The notes below the pieces were generated by a model. It was not told the DNA's origin, did not search any database, and saw only the letters and a list, made by a program, of their open reading frames with translations. From the NCBI RefSeq assembly GCF_937906905.1, contig NZ_CALERY010000025.1, forward strand, positions 1 through 52,425: a stretch of DNA of 52,425 nt, given 5' to 3'. Numbering within the stretch: the first letter of the stretch is position 1; every line of letters begins with the position of its first letter. Both the position numbers and the translations under genes were made by a program. This stretch comes from an uncultured Helicobacter sp. GTDB taxonomy: Bacteria > Campylobacterota > Campylobacteria > Campylobacterales > Helicobacteraceae. Shown one piece after another: positions 27,484 to 36,306 of this stretch.

Positions 27484-29166
27484 TTATGGGATTAACCACT
27501 GCATATAAAAGGCAATAGCGTAAGTGAAAAGCCCAATGCCAATGACAAACAAAATCGAGTATTTTACCGTGAAGCGGAAAAGCTCAGATTCTCGTCCTGC
27601 TAGCCCCACCGCCGCACAAGCAATCGCAATACTTTGCGGGCTTATCATCTTGCCTACGACACCACCCACAGAGTTTGCTGCTAGGAATAGCACTTCATCA
27701 ATACCGAGCTGCTGGGCGGTTAGCTGCTGCAATGTGCCAAAGAGTAGGTTGGAGCTTGTATCGCTTCCTGTTAGGAACACTCCTATCCAGCCAACAATTG
27801 GAGAGAAGAACGCAAAGGCATTGCCTGTTTGTGAGAGAGCTAGGGCAAGTGTCGCAGAGATACCGCTGTAATTTGACACAAACGCAAAGCCCACGACCAA
27901 AGCGATAGTGAAAATCGCCCATTTCATTTCATTAAGTGTTTCACCAAAGGTCGCCACCGCTGTGCTAAGTTTGATGCGTAAAAGCGGGATAGTGATAAGA
28001 GCTACGATGAGAATCGAAGTCCCAGTGGCGTTGATGATAGGAAGCTCAAAAAGCGATTTCACCGCTTTTGCTTCTTTGACAGCTGGCTCAACTTGGATCA
28101 CTTCTTTTAAGCTTGCGAAGTCAAACTTCAGCACGCTAGCAGCTAGGACTCCAGCTTCTTGTGCGATTTCACCGGTGGATAGCTTGACTCCTGCACCGAC
28201 AAATAGGTCTTTAAACCACCCCGCTGTCCAGATCAAAATCACGCCAATAAGTAGCACAAATGGCAGCCACGCTAGCACGATGTCTTTGGTGCTGTGCTTT
28301 TTGACTTCCAGTGTGGAGCTACTGCCTACGGATTCATCAAATTTGAAGATGTTTTTAGGCTGCCAAAATCGCAAAAACACCGCCACGCAGATGATAGACA
28401 CAACTGCTGAAGCAATATCTGGCAACTCTGGTCCGCTATGCACCGCTGTCAAATACTGCACGATCGCAAAGCTTCCGCCAGCCACTAGAGCCACAGGCCA
28501 AGTCTCTTTCACGCCCTTAAATCCATTCATCAAAAATACTAGGAAAAATGGCACAAAAAGCGAGAGTGGTGGGAGCATATGCCCAGCCATCGCAGAAATC
28601 TCAATAGCAGGCACATTGACCGCCCCAGCCATCGCAGTGATCGGCACACCTACTGCGCCAAATGCCACAGGCGCAGTGTTTGCGATTAGACAAAGTCCCG
28701 CAGCATAGAGTGGGCGAAGCCCAAGCCCCACGAGCAGTGCAGCGGTAATTGCCACAGGTCCGCCAAAGCCTATCGCGCCCTCCAAAAACGCGCCAAAGCA
28801 GAATCCTATGAGAATCACTTGGATTCGTTGATCTGGCGTGATGGCAATGATAGACTCTCGCAAAATATCAAAATACCCAGATTTGACCGTGAGCTTGTAG
28901 AGAAAAATTGCCGCAATAATAATCCAAGCAATTGGCCAAAGCCCATAAAACGCGCCATAAGCGAAGCTCCATAGAGCCTTGTCCGTAGGCATTCCATAGA
29001 CAAAAATCGCGATGATAATCGCACTTGCCACGGTTAAAAGCCCAGCCCACTGCCCTTTGAGCTTTAGCACAAGCAGTGAGATGAAAAACACAGCGATAGG
29101 TATAAGCGCGACAAGCGCACTTAGCCAAGCATTCCCTAGCGGGTCATAGACTTGATTCCAGACCAT
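27484..29166 (-). CDS. lctP: L-lactate permease
   Basis: A 560-residue inner-membrane protein with at least twelve hydrophobic segments, starting MVWNQVYDPLGNAWLSALVA, the normal LctP beginning. Further family blocks are FGAFLEGAIGFGGPVAITA, ANTAPVAFGAVGVPI and GSDTSSNLLFGTLQ. It imports lactate with protons; lactate is an electron donor for Helicobacter. AAAAGGAG precedes the ATG. Only one copy is present in the window, whereas H. pylori has two tandem genes. The DUF386 gene is co-transcribed downstream. Confidence 0.95.
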   Translation of the reverse strand: MVWNQVYDPLGNAWLSALVALIPIAVFFISLLVLKLKGQWAGLLTVASAIIIAIFVYGMPTDKALWSFAYGAFYGLWPIAWIIIAAIFLYKLTVKSGYFDILRESIIAITPDQRIQVILIGFCFGAFLEGAIGFGGPVAITAALLVGLGLRPLYAAGLCLIANTAPVAFGAVGVPITAMAGAVNVPAIEISAMAGHMLPPLSLFVPFFLVFLMNGFKGVKETWPVALVAGGSFAIVQYLTAVHSGPELPDIASAVVSIICVAVFLRFWQPKNIFKFDESVGSSSTLEVKKHSTKDIVLAWLPFVLLIGVILIWTAGWFKDLFVGAGVKLSTGEIAQEAGVLAASVLKFDFASLKEVIQVEPAVKEAKAVKSLFELPIINATGTSILIVALITIPLLRIKLSTAVATFGETLNEMKWAIFTIALVVGFAFVSNYSGISATLALALSQTGNAFAFFSPIVGWIGVFLTGSDTSSNLLFGTLQQLTAQQLGIDEVLFLAANSVGGVVGKMISPQSIAIACAAVGLAGRESELFRFTVKYSILFVIGIGLFTYAIAFYMQWLIP

Positions 29167-29346
29167 TTATACTCCTTTTAGAATGATTTTACAGAATGTC
29201 CCAGCACTTTAGCATATTTCGCTAAGTGATACAAAATCCAAGAGCATAAACACACGATTTTTAGGCTTGATTGTATAAAAATTAAACATTTTTCATTGTT
29301 TTATGCCGGCTATATACTCCATTGCACATCATTTGTAGCCCGCAAT

Positions 29347-29381
29347 CCTAGAATCTAGTATTGGAGATTCTAGGATATAAT
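29347..29381 (+). promoter_or_regulatory. bamD promoter with GATTCTA inverted pair
   Basis: TATAAT at 29376-29381 is the candidate -10. Directly upstream, CCTAGAATCT (29347-29356) and AGATTCTAGG (29365-29374) form a perfect 10-bp inverted repeat with an 8-base spacer, covering the -35 region. The start codon of bamD is 29 bases after the -10. Confidence 0.5.
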
Positions 29382-29410
29382 ACGAAAATTTTGACATCTC
29401 AAGGTGGTAT

Positions 29411-30058
29411 ATGCGATTTAGTCAGTGGCTTTTGCCAATGGTTGTTGGCGCGATAATCTTTAGTGCATGCGATAAAAAAGAAAAAAACGAATTCAACAAG
29501 CCCGCGGCGTATTGGTATCAAAACATTGTCAAAGAAATAAAATTTGGAAATCTTGAAGGCGCGGATAATTTCTACGCCTCTTTACAGAGCGAGCATATTA
29601 ACTCCCCGCTCTTGCCCGATGCGATGCTAATTCTCGGTCAAGCTCATATGAGAAAGGAAGAATATCTGCTTGCGGAGTTCTACTTCGATGAATACCTCAA
29701 GCGCTTCGGTAATGCACAAAATGCAGACTACATTACCTATCTCAAACTCCAAAGTCGCTATTATGGGATAAAAAACTCCAGCAAAGATCAAGAATTTTTC
29801 TCAGATAGCTTGGGGGCATTTGACAATTTTCTTGATAGATTTCCTACAAGTCGCTATGTGCCATTTGTGCAAAGCATGCAGGTGCGTTTTGTGCTTGGGC
29901 AAAACGAGCTTAATAAAGGCATCGTCAATGTCTATACCAAGCAGCACAAACAAGAAGCCGCACAAAAATATCTCGATAGAATTGATGATGAGCTAGAATC
30001 CAGCACCAAGCCCACGCCATCACATATCCCATGGTATGTGCGTATGTTTAACTGGTAA
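29411..30058 (+). CDS. bamD: Outer-membrane assembly lipoprotein BamD
   Basis: Lipoprotein of the BAM complex that inserts beta-barrel proteins into the outer membrane. The signal ends in a lipobox-like IIFSACDKK, with Cys20 as the lipidated residue. Residues about 30-190 form TPR-like helix pairs (MLILGQAHMRKEEYLLAEFY and DEYLKRFGN are clear). Length 215 residues is typical for Helicobacter, where the protein was earlier called ComL. It precedes lon by 44 bases, as in H. pylori. Confidence 0.92.
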   Translation: MRFSQWLLPMVVGAIIFSACDKKEKNEFNKPAAYWYQNIVKEIKFGNLEGADNFYASLQSEHINSPLLPDAMLILGQAHMRKEEYLLAEFYFDEYLKRFGNAQNADYITYLKLQSRYYGIKNSSKDQEFFSDSLGAFDNFLDRFPTSRYVPFVQSMQVRFVLGQNELNKGIVNVYTKQHKQEAAQKYLDRIDDELESSTKPTPSHIPWYVRMFNW

Positions 30059-30102
30059 TCACAAAATCTTAAAATATAGACAAGAAAATCTAAGGAGCTT
30101 TT

Positions 30103-32673
30103 ATGCCAAACACCCAGCAATTCCCCATCTCACTTCCTGTGCTTATAGAAGAGGATTTTATCTATCCTTTTGCGATTGCGCCTATCTTCACCCAAGGCGA
30201 GCGCAATATCAAAGCCGCCAATGCCGCACTCGATCGAAACGACTTGCTGATAGTGTGCTGCCAGAAGCCAGAGGACTTTGGCGCATCAAAGCATGAAACC
30301 CAAGATCATGCGCAAGCTACCGCACAGGGCAATTCCTTAGCGCAAATGCCTTTTTATGATGTGGGCGTGGTGTGTAAGATTTTGCGCAAAGTCTCTTTGC
30401 CAGATGGACGAGTGAAGATTCTGGTGCAGGGCATGGCACTCGCTAAAATCACTGCGCTACTCACCCCCCAAAATCCCAGAGAGAATGCGGACTCTAGCGA
30501 GCTTATCGAGGCAGAAGTCGATCTTATCGGTTATCAGGAGTATGATAGTGCGCGCGTGGAAGCGATGATGAAAATCCTCCTAGAAAATGTCCAAAACTAC
30601 GCCAATATTAGCCATTTTCCCCCAGAAATGCTAAAAACACTCGAAGAAACAAACGATCCAAATCGTATCATTGACCTTATCGCTTCAACCTTGCATTTGA
30701 AAAAGGGTGAAGCCTACGCGCTGCTTGCCAGTGATAATGTCGAAGCGCGCATGATGATGCTCATGGATTTTCTCTCCCAAGAAATCCAAGCTCAAAAACT
30801 CCAAAAAGAAATCAAATCGCGCGTGCATAATAAGCTTGAGCAAACAAATAAAGAATACTTCTTAAAAGAGCAAATGCGCCAAATCCAAAAAGAATTAGGT
30901 GTAGATAAGCAACGCGATGAGGAGATTGATGAATTTACCAAAAAGCTAGAATCTATCAAAGAATTTCTCAACGAAGATGCGTATAAAGAAATTAAAAAGC
31001 AAATCAATCGCCTTGCCAAAATGCACCAAGACAGCGCAGACGCCAATCTCTTGCAAAACTATGTTGAGTGGGTGTTGGAAATTCCATTTGGCAAATACGC
31101 CAAAAGTGAGCTATGTATCAAAAATGTCGCTAAACAGCTTGATTTAGATCACTACTCTTTAACCAAGCCCAAAGAGCGTATTATCGAGTATTTTGCAGTG
31201 CGTGAATTGCTTGCTAAAAATGCCAAAGCCCTAGAATCTAAAGAATCCAAAAAGCCCAAGAAACACGAGCAAACCTCCGCCAAATCGCAAGCTGAGGGCA
31301 TTAAACAAGAGAAAGCAAAAACAGAATCCACTAAGGCGCGCGGGACGATATTGTGTTTCTACGGACCTCCAGGTGTGGGGAAAACAAGCTTGGCAAACTC
31401 GATTGCCACAGCGATTTCGCGTCCGCTAGTCCGTATCGCGCTAGGTGGTTTAGAAGATGTCAATGAGCTGCGCGGACACCGCCGCACCTATATCGGCGCT
31501 ATGCCTGGCAGAATCGTGCAAGGCTTAATCGAAGCCAAAGAAATGAACCCAGTCGTAGTGCTTGATGAGATTGATAAAATCTCACGCGGCGTGCGCGGCG
31601 ACCCGACAAGTGTGCTGCTTGAAGTGCTAGATCCAGAGCAAAATGTGGAGTTCCGCGATTACTACACAAATTTCAGTATCGATCTCTCGCAAGTGATTTT
31701 CATCGCCACGGCAAATGACATCTCCCAGATTCCAGCCCCCTTGCGCGATCGTATGGAGTTTATCGCTATCTCTAGCTACACTCCACAGGAAAAGGAGCAA
31801 ATCGCACATAAATATTTAATCCCCCAAGAGCTAAAGAAGCATGGGCTCACTAGTGATCAGCTACGCTTTAGCAAAGAGAGCGTGCGTGTGCTGATTGAGC
31901 GCTATACAAGAGAGGCTGGAGTGCGAAACTTGCGCCGCACATTTGCTGCAATTATGCGTAAAGTTGCGACCAAAATCTTACAAGATGAAAAATTTAAGCC
32001 AATCAAGCTTACGCCCAAGCAGATTCCAGATTACTTAGATAAAGTAGTTTTCGAAATCGAGCAATCTAGCAAAAAGCCGCGCATAGGTGTGGTAAATGGC
32101 TTGGCATGGACAAGTGTTGGCGGCGATGTGCTAAAAATTGAGGCAATAAAGCTCCAGGGTAAAGGTGAGCTAAAACTCACCGGAAGCCTAGGCGATGTGA
32201 TGAAAGAATCTGCACAAATTGCGCACTCTGTGGTGAAAGTCCTACTGGAGAATGGCAGGCTAAAATCCAGTGCGAAATCAAGTGCAGAATCTAAATCTAA
32301 GCAAAGGACCAAAGAGCCCCTCTACGCTCAATACACTATCCACCTACACTTCCCAGAGGGTGCCACGCCAAAAGATGGTCCAAGTGCTGGGATTGCCATG
32401 GCATGTGTGATTGCCTCAATCCTTTGTGAGAAGCCCATAAGTGGTGAGATTGCCATGACAGGCGAGCTAACGCTCACGGGCGATGTGCTCCAAATTGGCG
32501 GACTCAAAGAAAAGCTCATCGCCGCGCACAAAGCTGGAATCAAGCGCGCCCTAATCCCTAAGAAAAACTACGAGCGCGACTTGAATGAAATCCCAAAAGA
32601 AGTGCTTGATAGCATGCGTATAATCCCTGTGCAAACAATAGATGAAGTATTTGCCGAGGTTTTCCCACATTAA
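30103..32673 (+). CDS. lon: ATP-dependent protease Lon
   Basis: Cytoplasmic quality-control protease. It has an N-terminal substrate domain (1-200), a coiled-coil region (about 225-320), AAA+ module with Walker A GPPGVGKTS (about 421) and Walker B VVLDEIDK (about 484), and a C-terminal protease domain with catalytic Ser in PKDGPSAG (about 759) and Lys in KLIAAHKAG (about 802). Two low-complexity Lys/Ser/Glu insertions (about 375-405 before Walker A and 715-735 in the protease domain) contain GAATC words. AAGGAG precedes the ATG. Length 856 residues. Confidence 0.97.
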   Translation: MPNTQQFPISLPVLIEEDFIYPFAIAPIFTQGERNIKAANAALDRNDLLIVCCQKPEDFGASKHETQDHAQATAQGNSLAQMPFYDVGVVCKILRKVSLPDGRVKILVQGMALAKITALLTPQNPRENADSSELIEAEVDLIGYQEYDSARVEAMMKILLENVQNYANISHFPPEMLKTLEETNDPNRIIDLIASTLHLKKGEAYALLASDNVEARMMMLMDFLSQEIQAQKLQKEIKSRVHNKLEQTNKEYFLKEQMRQIQKELGVDKQRDEEIDEFTKKLESIKEFLNEDAYKEIKKQINRLAKMHQDSADANLLQNYVEWVLEIPFGKYAKSELCIKNVAKQLDLDHYSLTKPKERIIEYFAVRELLAKNAKALESKESKKPKKHEQTSAKSQAEGIKQEKAKTESTKARGTILCFYGPPGVGKTSLANSIATAISRPLVRIALGGLEDVNELRGHRRTYIGAMPGRIVQGLIEAKEMNPVVVLDEIDKISRGVRGDPTSVLLEVLDPEQNVEFRDYYTNFSIDLSQVIFIATANDISQIPAPLRDRMEFIAISSYTPQEKEQIAHKYLIPQELKKHGLTSDQLRFSKESVRVLIERYTREAGVRNLRRTFAAIMRKVATKILQDEKFKPIKLTPKQIPDYLDKVVFEIEQSSKKPRIGVVNGLAWTSVGGDVLKIEAIKLQGKGELKLTGSLGDVMKESAQIAHSVVKVLLENGRLKSSAKSSAESKSKQRTKEPLYAQYTIHLHFPEGATPKDGPSAGIAMACVIASILCEKPISGEIAMTGELTLTGDVLQIGGLKEKLIAAHKAGIKRALIPKKNYERDLNEIPKEVLDSMRIIPVQTIDEVFAEVFPH

Positions 32674-32692
32674 ATTGCCAAATCTGGCTCGT

Positions 32693-32732
32693 GGGCGAGA
32701 ATCTAGCAGTTTAGAATACTAGATTCTCGCCC
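32693..32732 (+). terminator. Hairpin after lon
   Basis: GGGCGAGAATCTAG (32693-32706) pairs perfectly with CTAGATTCTCGCCC (32719-32732) over a 12-base loop, 20 bases after the lon stop. No U-run follows, so termination is inferred from stem strength and position. The stem contains an inverted pair of the frequent word. Confidence 0.55.
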
Positions 32733-32759
32733 TAGATCTAAATATTTATCTAAACGCTA

Positions 32760-32765
32760 TATAAT
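32760..32765 (+). promoter_or_regulatory. -10 box of the BI-1 family gene
   Basis: TATAAT inside TATATAAT. The predicted leader is about 70 bases and contains GCCCGTGC and GCATGGGC, which can pair with one wobble around a 21-base loop. AAGGAG precedes the ATG at 32841. Confidence 0.5.
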
Positions 32766-32840
32766 TGCGCCCGTGCGCCAGCTTTGCAACCTTGTTAGCA
32801 TGGGCATTGTGTGAGCGCATTTTACTTGTAAGGAGCATTT

Positions 32841-33551
32841 ATGGGACTCTATGATCGAAACTATCAAACACAAAACCAAAATATCGGCTTAGCGCAGGGA
32901 GCATTCGCAAATGATAATGCGCTTGTAGGATTTGTGAAAACCACCTATAAGTTTTTCGCAGCAAGCCTGCTATTTGCCACTATTGGCGCGATTGTGGGCT
33001 TTATGAATTTCGCGCTTGTTACCGATCCGGCGGTGCGTATCGGGCTTATTGTTGCTGAAATCGTGGCATTTCTAGGGCTGCTATTCTTGCGTAAGTCCCC
33101 AGGACTTAATGTCGCGTTGCTGTTTATTTTTACATTTCTTACTGGCATTACGCTTGTGCCACTACTTGGGCTAGTTCTGGCGCGTCAAGGTGTAGGTGCT
33201 ATCGCACAAGCCTTTGGTATGAGCACCATTGTCTTTGGCGTGATGAGTATTTTTGCCCTTAAAACCAAAGCTGACTTAGCCAACATGGGCAAAATGCTCC
33301 TCATCTCGCTTATCGTTGTCGTCATCTGCTCATTGGTGAATCTATTCCTAGGCTCGCCGATGTTCCAAGTGCTTATCGCTGGTGCGGCGGTAGTGCTATT
33401 TAGCCTATTTGTCGCCTATGATACGCAAAACATCGTGCGAGGGCTCTATGCCGATCCTGTGCAAGCAGCGGTATCGCTCTACCTTGATTTTCTCAATATC
33501 TTTGTGAGTTTATTGCAGCTTTTTGGGATTCTAGGCGGCAAAGACGAGTAG
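32841..33551 (+). CDS. Bax inhibitor-1/YccA family membrane protein
   Basis: A 236-residue protein with seven hydrophobic segments after a short polar N-terminus (MGLYDRNYQTQNQNI). The family signature LFVAYDTQNIVRG in the loop before the last segment contains the conserved aspartate. The bacterial members are pH-sensitive ion-leak proteins or modulators of the FtsH protease; the role in Helicobacter is not established. It is flanked by its own promoter and by inverted repeats downstream. Confidence 0.9.
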   Translation: MGLYDRNYQTQNQNIGLAQGAFANDNALVGFVKTTYKFFAASLLFATIGAIVGFMNFALVTDPAVRIGLIVAEIVAFLGLLFLRKSPGLNVALLFIFTFLTGITLVPLLGLVLARQGVGAIAQAFGMSTIVFGVMSIFALKTKADLANMGKMLLISLIVVVICSLVNLFLGSPMFQVLIAGAAVVLFSLFVAYDTQNIVRGLYADPVQAAVSLYLDFLNIFVSLLQLFGILGGKDE

Positions 33552-33579
33552 TCGCCTAGCCCACCCCTAGAATCTTAAT

Positions 33580-33633
33580 ACCCTTTAGGTGGCTTTGTGG
33601 TAGTCAAAAACGCCTAAAGGGTGGCTAGCCACC
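33580..33633. repeat. Two nested inverted repeats between the BI-1 gene and flgG
   Basis: ACCCTTTAGG (33580-33589) and CCTAAAGGGT (33613-33622) form a perfect 10-bp inverted repeat with a 23-base loop. Overlapping its right arm is the 14-bp palindrome GGTGGCTAGCCACC (33620-33633). The two structures exclude each other. They start 29 bases after the BI-1 stop, so a terminator is the simplest reading. Confidence 0.45.
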
Positions 33634-33736
33634 AAAAGATCCACATTTTTACCATATCACTCATTCTGTCATACAAGAAACAAGATAATTTACAATTTAA
33701 TTCATCAAACAAAATCCCGCTTTAGATTCTGTCTTG

Positions 33737-33751
33737 GGAACTACTTTTGCT
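33737..33751 (+). promoter_or_regulatory. Sigma-54 (RpoN) type promoter of flgG
   Basis: GGGAAC-TACTT-TTGCT matches the consensus TGGCAC-N5-TTGCW, with the invariant GG (33737-33738) and GC (33749-33750) separated by exactly ten bases. The start codon is 43 bases after the GC. Rod and hook genes are RpoN-dependent in Campylobacter and Helicobacter, which supports the call. Confidence 0.6.
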
Positions 33752-33793
33752 TTGGGTTGTAGGATTTACAATTTCGCGCCCAAAGGATTGCTT

Positions 33794-34582
33794 ATGATGC
33801 GCTCACTCTATACCGCCACCACAGGGATGCTAGGACAGCAGCTCCAAATTGATACCACTTCAAACAACATCGCCAATGTCAATACCACTGGCTACAAAAA
33901 GCAGCGAGCTGAGTTTAATGACCTCTTTTATCAAACGCTGCAATACGCCGGCACTGCCACAAGCGAGACGACACTCTCCCCCACAGGCATAGAAGTGGGG
34001 CTTGGCGTGCGCCCGGGTGCGGTGCAAAAGATGTTTTCCCAAGGTAGCCCCAAAGAGACAGAAAACAACCTTGATGTAGCCATTGAAGGCAAGGGCTTTT
34101 TCCAAATCCAGCTGCCCGATGGCACGATCGCCTACACAAGAGATGGGGGCTTTAAGCTCGATGATAATGGCAATATCGTAACCGCCCAGGGCTATCTTCT
34201 CCAGCCCCAAATCACTATCCCCCAAGATGCCACGCAAATCAATATCGGCACAGATGGCACGGTGAGTGTCGTGCAGGCAAATAATGGCGTAAGCAATGTG
34301 ATAGGGCAAATCGAAGTAGCAAACTTCATAAACCCAGCAGGGCTGCACTCTTTGGGGGATAATTTATTTTTAAACACCAATGCTTCAGGCGATGCGATTG
34401 TAGGCGTGGCTAGCACAGAGGGCTTTGGCGCGCTTAGGCAGGGCTTTTTAGAGCTAAGTAATGTCAAGCTTGTGGAGGAGATGACAGATCTCATCACTGG
34501 GCAAAGAGCCTATGAGGCAAACTCCAAAACAATCCAAACAGCCGATGCAATGCTGCAAACGGTTAATTCTCTCAAACGCTAG
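33794..34582 (+). CDS. flgG: Flagellar basal-body distal rod protein FlgG
   Basis: Builds the distal rod of the flagellum outside the inner membrane. The start at 33794 follows AAGGATT and gives 262 residues, the exact family length; the frame opens 20 codons earlier, within the promoter. The N-terminal rod motif SLYTATTGMLGQQLQIDTTS, followed by NNIANVNTTGYKK, and the C-terminus ELSNVKLVEEMTDLITGQRA, followed by YEANSKTIQTADAML, are the coiled-coil rod ends. The central part carries the FlgG-specific hook-like domain. It stands alone, behind an RpoN-type promoter. Confidence 0.96.
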   Translation: MMRSLYTATTGMLGQQLQIDTTSNNIANVNTTGYKKQRAEFNDLFYQTLQYAGTATSETTLSPTGIEVGLGVRPGAVQKMFSQGSPKETENNLDVAIEGKGFFQIQLPDGTIAYTRDGGFKLDDNGNIVTAQGYLLQPQITIPQDATQINIGTDGTVSVVQANNGVSNVIGQIEVANFINPAGLHSLGDNLFLNTNASGDAIVGVASTEGFGALRQGFLELSNVKLVEEMTDLITGQRAYEANSKTIQTADAMLQTVNSLKR

Positions 34583-34685
34583 AATCTAAGATTCTTGCTG
34601 GCACTGGTGTGCTTGGCTAGCTATTTAATGTTTTTAGCTTTAATAAAAGGCTTGAGTATCGCTATCTATCGCTAAAGGATTATCA

Positions 34686-36194
34686 ATGTCTCAAAAATGC
34701 GTGCTTGTGATCACCGATGGGATCGGCTATAAGCCAGATTCTCCCTACAATGCCTTTGCCAATGCTACTAAGCCTACTTATGATTGGCTCTTTAAAAATG
34801 TGCCTTATAGCCTTATCCATACCTATGGAGAGAGTGTGGGGCTACCAGAAGGGCAGATGGGCAACTCCGAAGTGGGGCATATGAGTATAGGCTCTGGGCG
34901 CGTGCTTTACCAAGATTTGGTGCGGATCTCGCGCGCGCTAGAGTCTAAGGAGCTGGCCCAGAATCCAGCTTTGCAGCAGTTTATGCAAGAATCGCAAGCA
35001 GTGCATTTGCTAGGGCTTATGAGCGATGGCGGAGTGCATTCGCATTTATCGCATTTCCTAGGGCTAGCAGAGATTTTTGCCGCGCATAAAAAGCGCGTAT
35101 TTTTACACCTTATCACCGATGGGCGCGATGTGCTGCCTAAAAGCGCGTTAGGATTTTTGGCAGAGGTGGAGGCGATGTGTGCAAAAGTGGATTCTATCAG
35201 CATAGCAAGTGTGAGCGGGCGATATTATGCGATGGATAGAGATAAGCGGTGGGAGCGCATAGAGCTAGCCTACAACGCCCTAGCCCACGCCACGCCACAC
35301 ACGCAGCAAAGCCCTAGAGAGTATATACAAGCCTGCTATGACAGAAACATTACCGATGAATTTATAGAGCCTATGTGCTTTGGCGAGTTTGCTAAAAATG
35401 GCGGCTTTGCTAGTGGTGATGGACTGCTTATGAGTAATTTCCGCTCCGATCGCGCGAGAGAGATTATCACCGCGCTTGGGGCGGAGCATTTTACGCATTT
35501 CCCGCGCCCTAAGCATTTTGCCCATATCCTTACAATGTGTGAGTATGATGAGAGCTTCCCCTATCCTGTGCTTTTCACCAAGCAAAAGCCCACAAATACC
35601 CTTGCAGAAGTGCTAGCAAATGCAGGCAAAAGCCAAGCCCACATCGCAGAGACAGAAAAATACGCACATGTTACATTCTTTTTCAACGGCGGCGTGGAGG
35701 AGCCTTTCATAGGGGAGTCGCGCGTGCTTATCCCCTCGCCCAAAGTCGCCACTTATGACTTGCAGCCCCAAATGAGCGCGCCAGAAGTGGGCGATGCAGT
35801 GCTTAAGGCTATGGGAGACTCAAGCAGCGATAGCAATGCTTATGACTTCATCGTGGTAAATTTCGCCAATGGCGATATGGTGGGGCATACAGGTAATTAT
35901 GAAGCTGCGCTAAAGGCAGTAGAAGCGGTGGATTATGAGCTAGGGCGGATAGTTAAAAAAGCGCGTGAGCTAGGCTACGCGCTCGTGCTTACAAGCGATC
36001 ACGGCAATTGTGAAGAGATGAAAAGCGCGCAAGGAGAGATAAAGACAAACCACACCATAGGCGATGTGTGGTGCTTCGTGCTAGCTAATGGCGTGGAAAA
36101 AGTGGATTCTGGCGCGCTCAATAACATCGCCCCAAGTGTGCTAAAGATTATGGGACTGCCAATCCCTAAAGAAATGGATCGCCCGCTGGTGTAA
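34686..36194 (+). CDS. gpmI: 2,3-bisphosphoglycerate-independent phosphoglycerate mutase
   Basis: Interconverts 3- and 2-phosphoglycerate using two Mn ions. The alkaline-phosphatase-like core starts LVITDGIGYKPDS, the phosphoserine is in QMGNSEVGHMSIG (about residue 60), LITDGRDV lies near 152, and metal ligands occur in NFANGDMVGHTG and LTSDHGNCEEM. The family hallmark PSPKVATYDLQPQMSAPEV is present. Length 502 residues. The ATG follows AAAGGAT. The nearest genes are flagellar, but no functional link is evident. Confidence 0.96.
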   Translation: MSQKCVLVITDGIGYKPDSPYNAFANATKPTYDWLFKNVPYSLIHTYGESVGLPEGQMGNSEVGHMSIGSGRVLYQDLVRISRALESKELAQNPALQQFMQESQAVHLLGLMSDGGVHSHLSHFLGLAEIFAAHKKRVFLHLITDGRDVLPKSALGFLAEVEAMCAKVDSISIASVSGRYYAMDRDKRWERIELAYNALAHATPHTQQSPREYIQACYDRNITDEFIEPMCFGEFAKNGGFASGDGLLMSNFRSDRAREIITALGAEHFTHFPRPKHFAHILTMCEYDESFPYPVLFTKQKPTNTLAEVLANAGKSQAHIAETEKYAHVTFFFNGGVEEPFIGESRVLIPSPKVATYDLQPQMSAPEVGDAVLKAMGDSSSDSNAYDFIVVNFANGDMVGHTGNYEAALKAVEAVDYELGRIVKKARELGYALVLTSDHGNCEEMKSAQGEIKTNHTIGDVWCFVLANGVEKVDSGALNNIAPSVLKIMGLPIPKEMDRPLV

Positions 36195-36262
36195 GCTACT
36201 TTAGCAGGGCGGTGTCGGCTTTAGATTCTGGGGGTGTAGCTAGGCTGGCATGCTAGATTCTA

Positions 36263-36271
36263 TGCTACAAT
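36263..36271 (+). promoter_or_regulatory. Extended -10 of the Maf-like gene
   Basis: TGCTACAAT gives TG-N-TACAAT, 35 bases upstream of the ATG at 36307. No RpoN-type -24/-12 pair with correct spacing was found in this gap. Confidence 0.5.
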
Positions 36272-36306
36272 AGCACCATATCTTTTTATCATTTCTAAGG
36301 TCTCCC

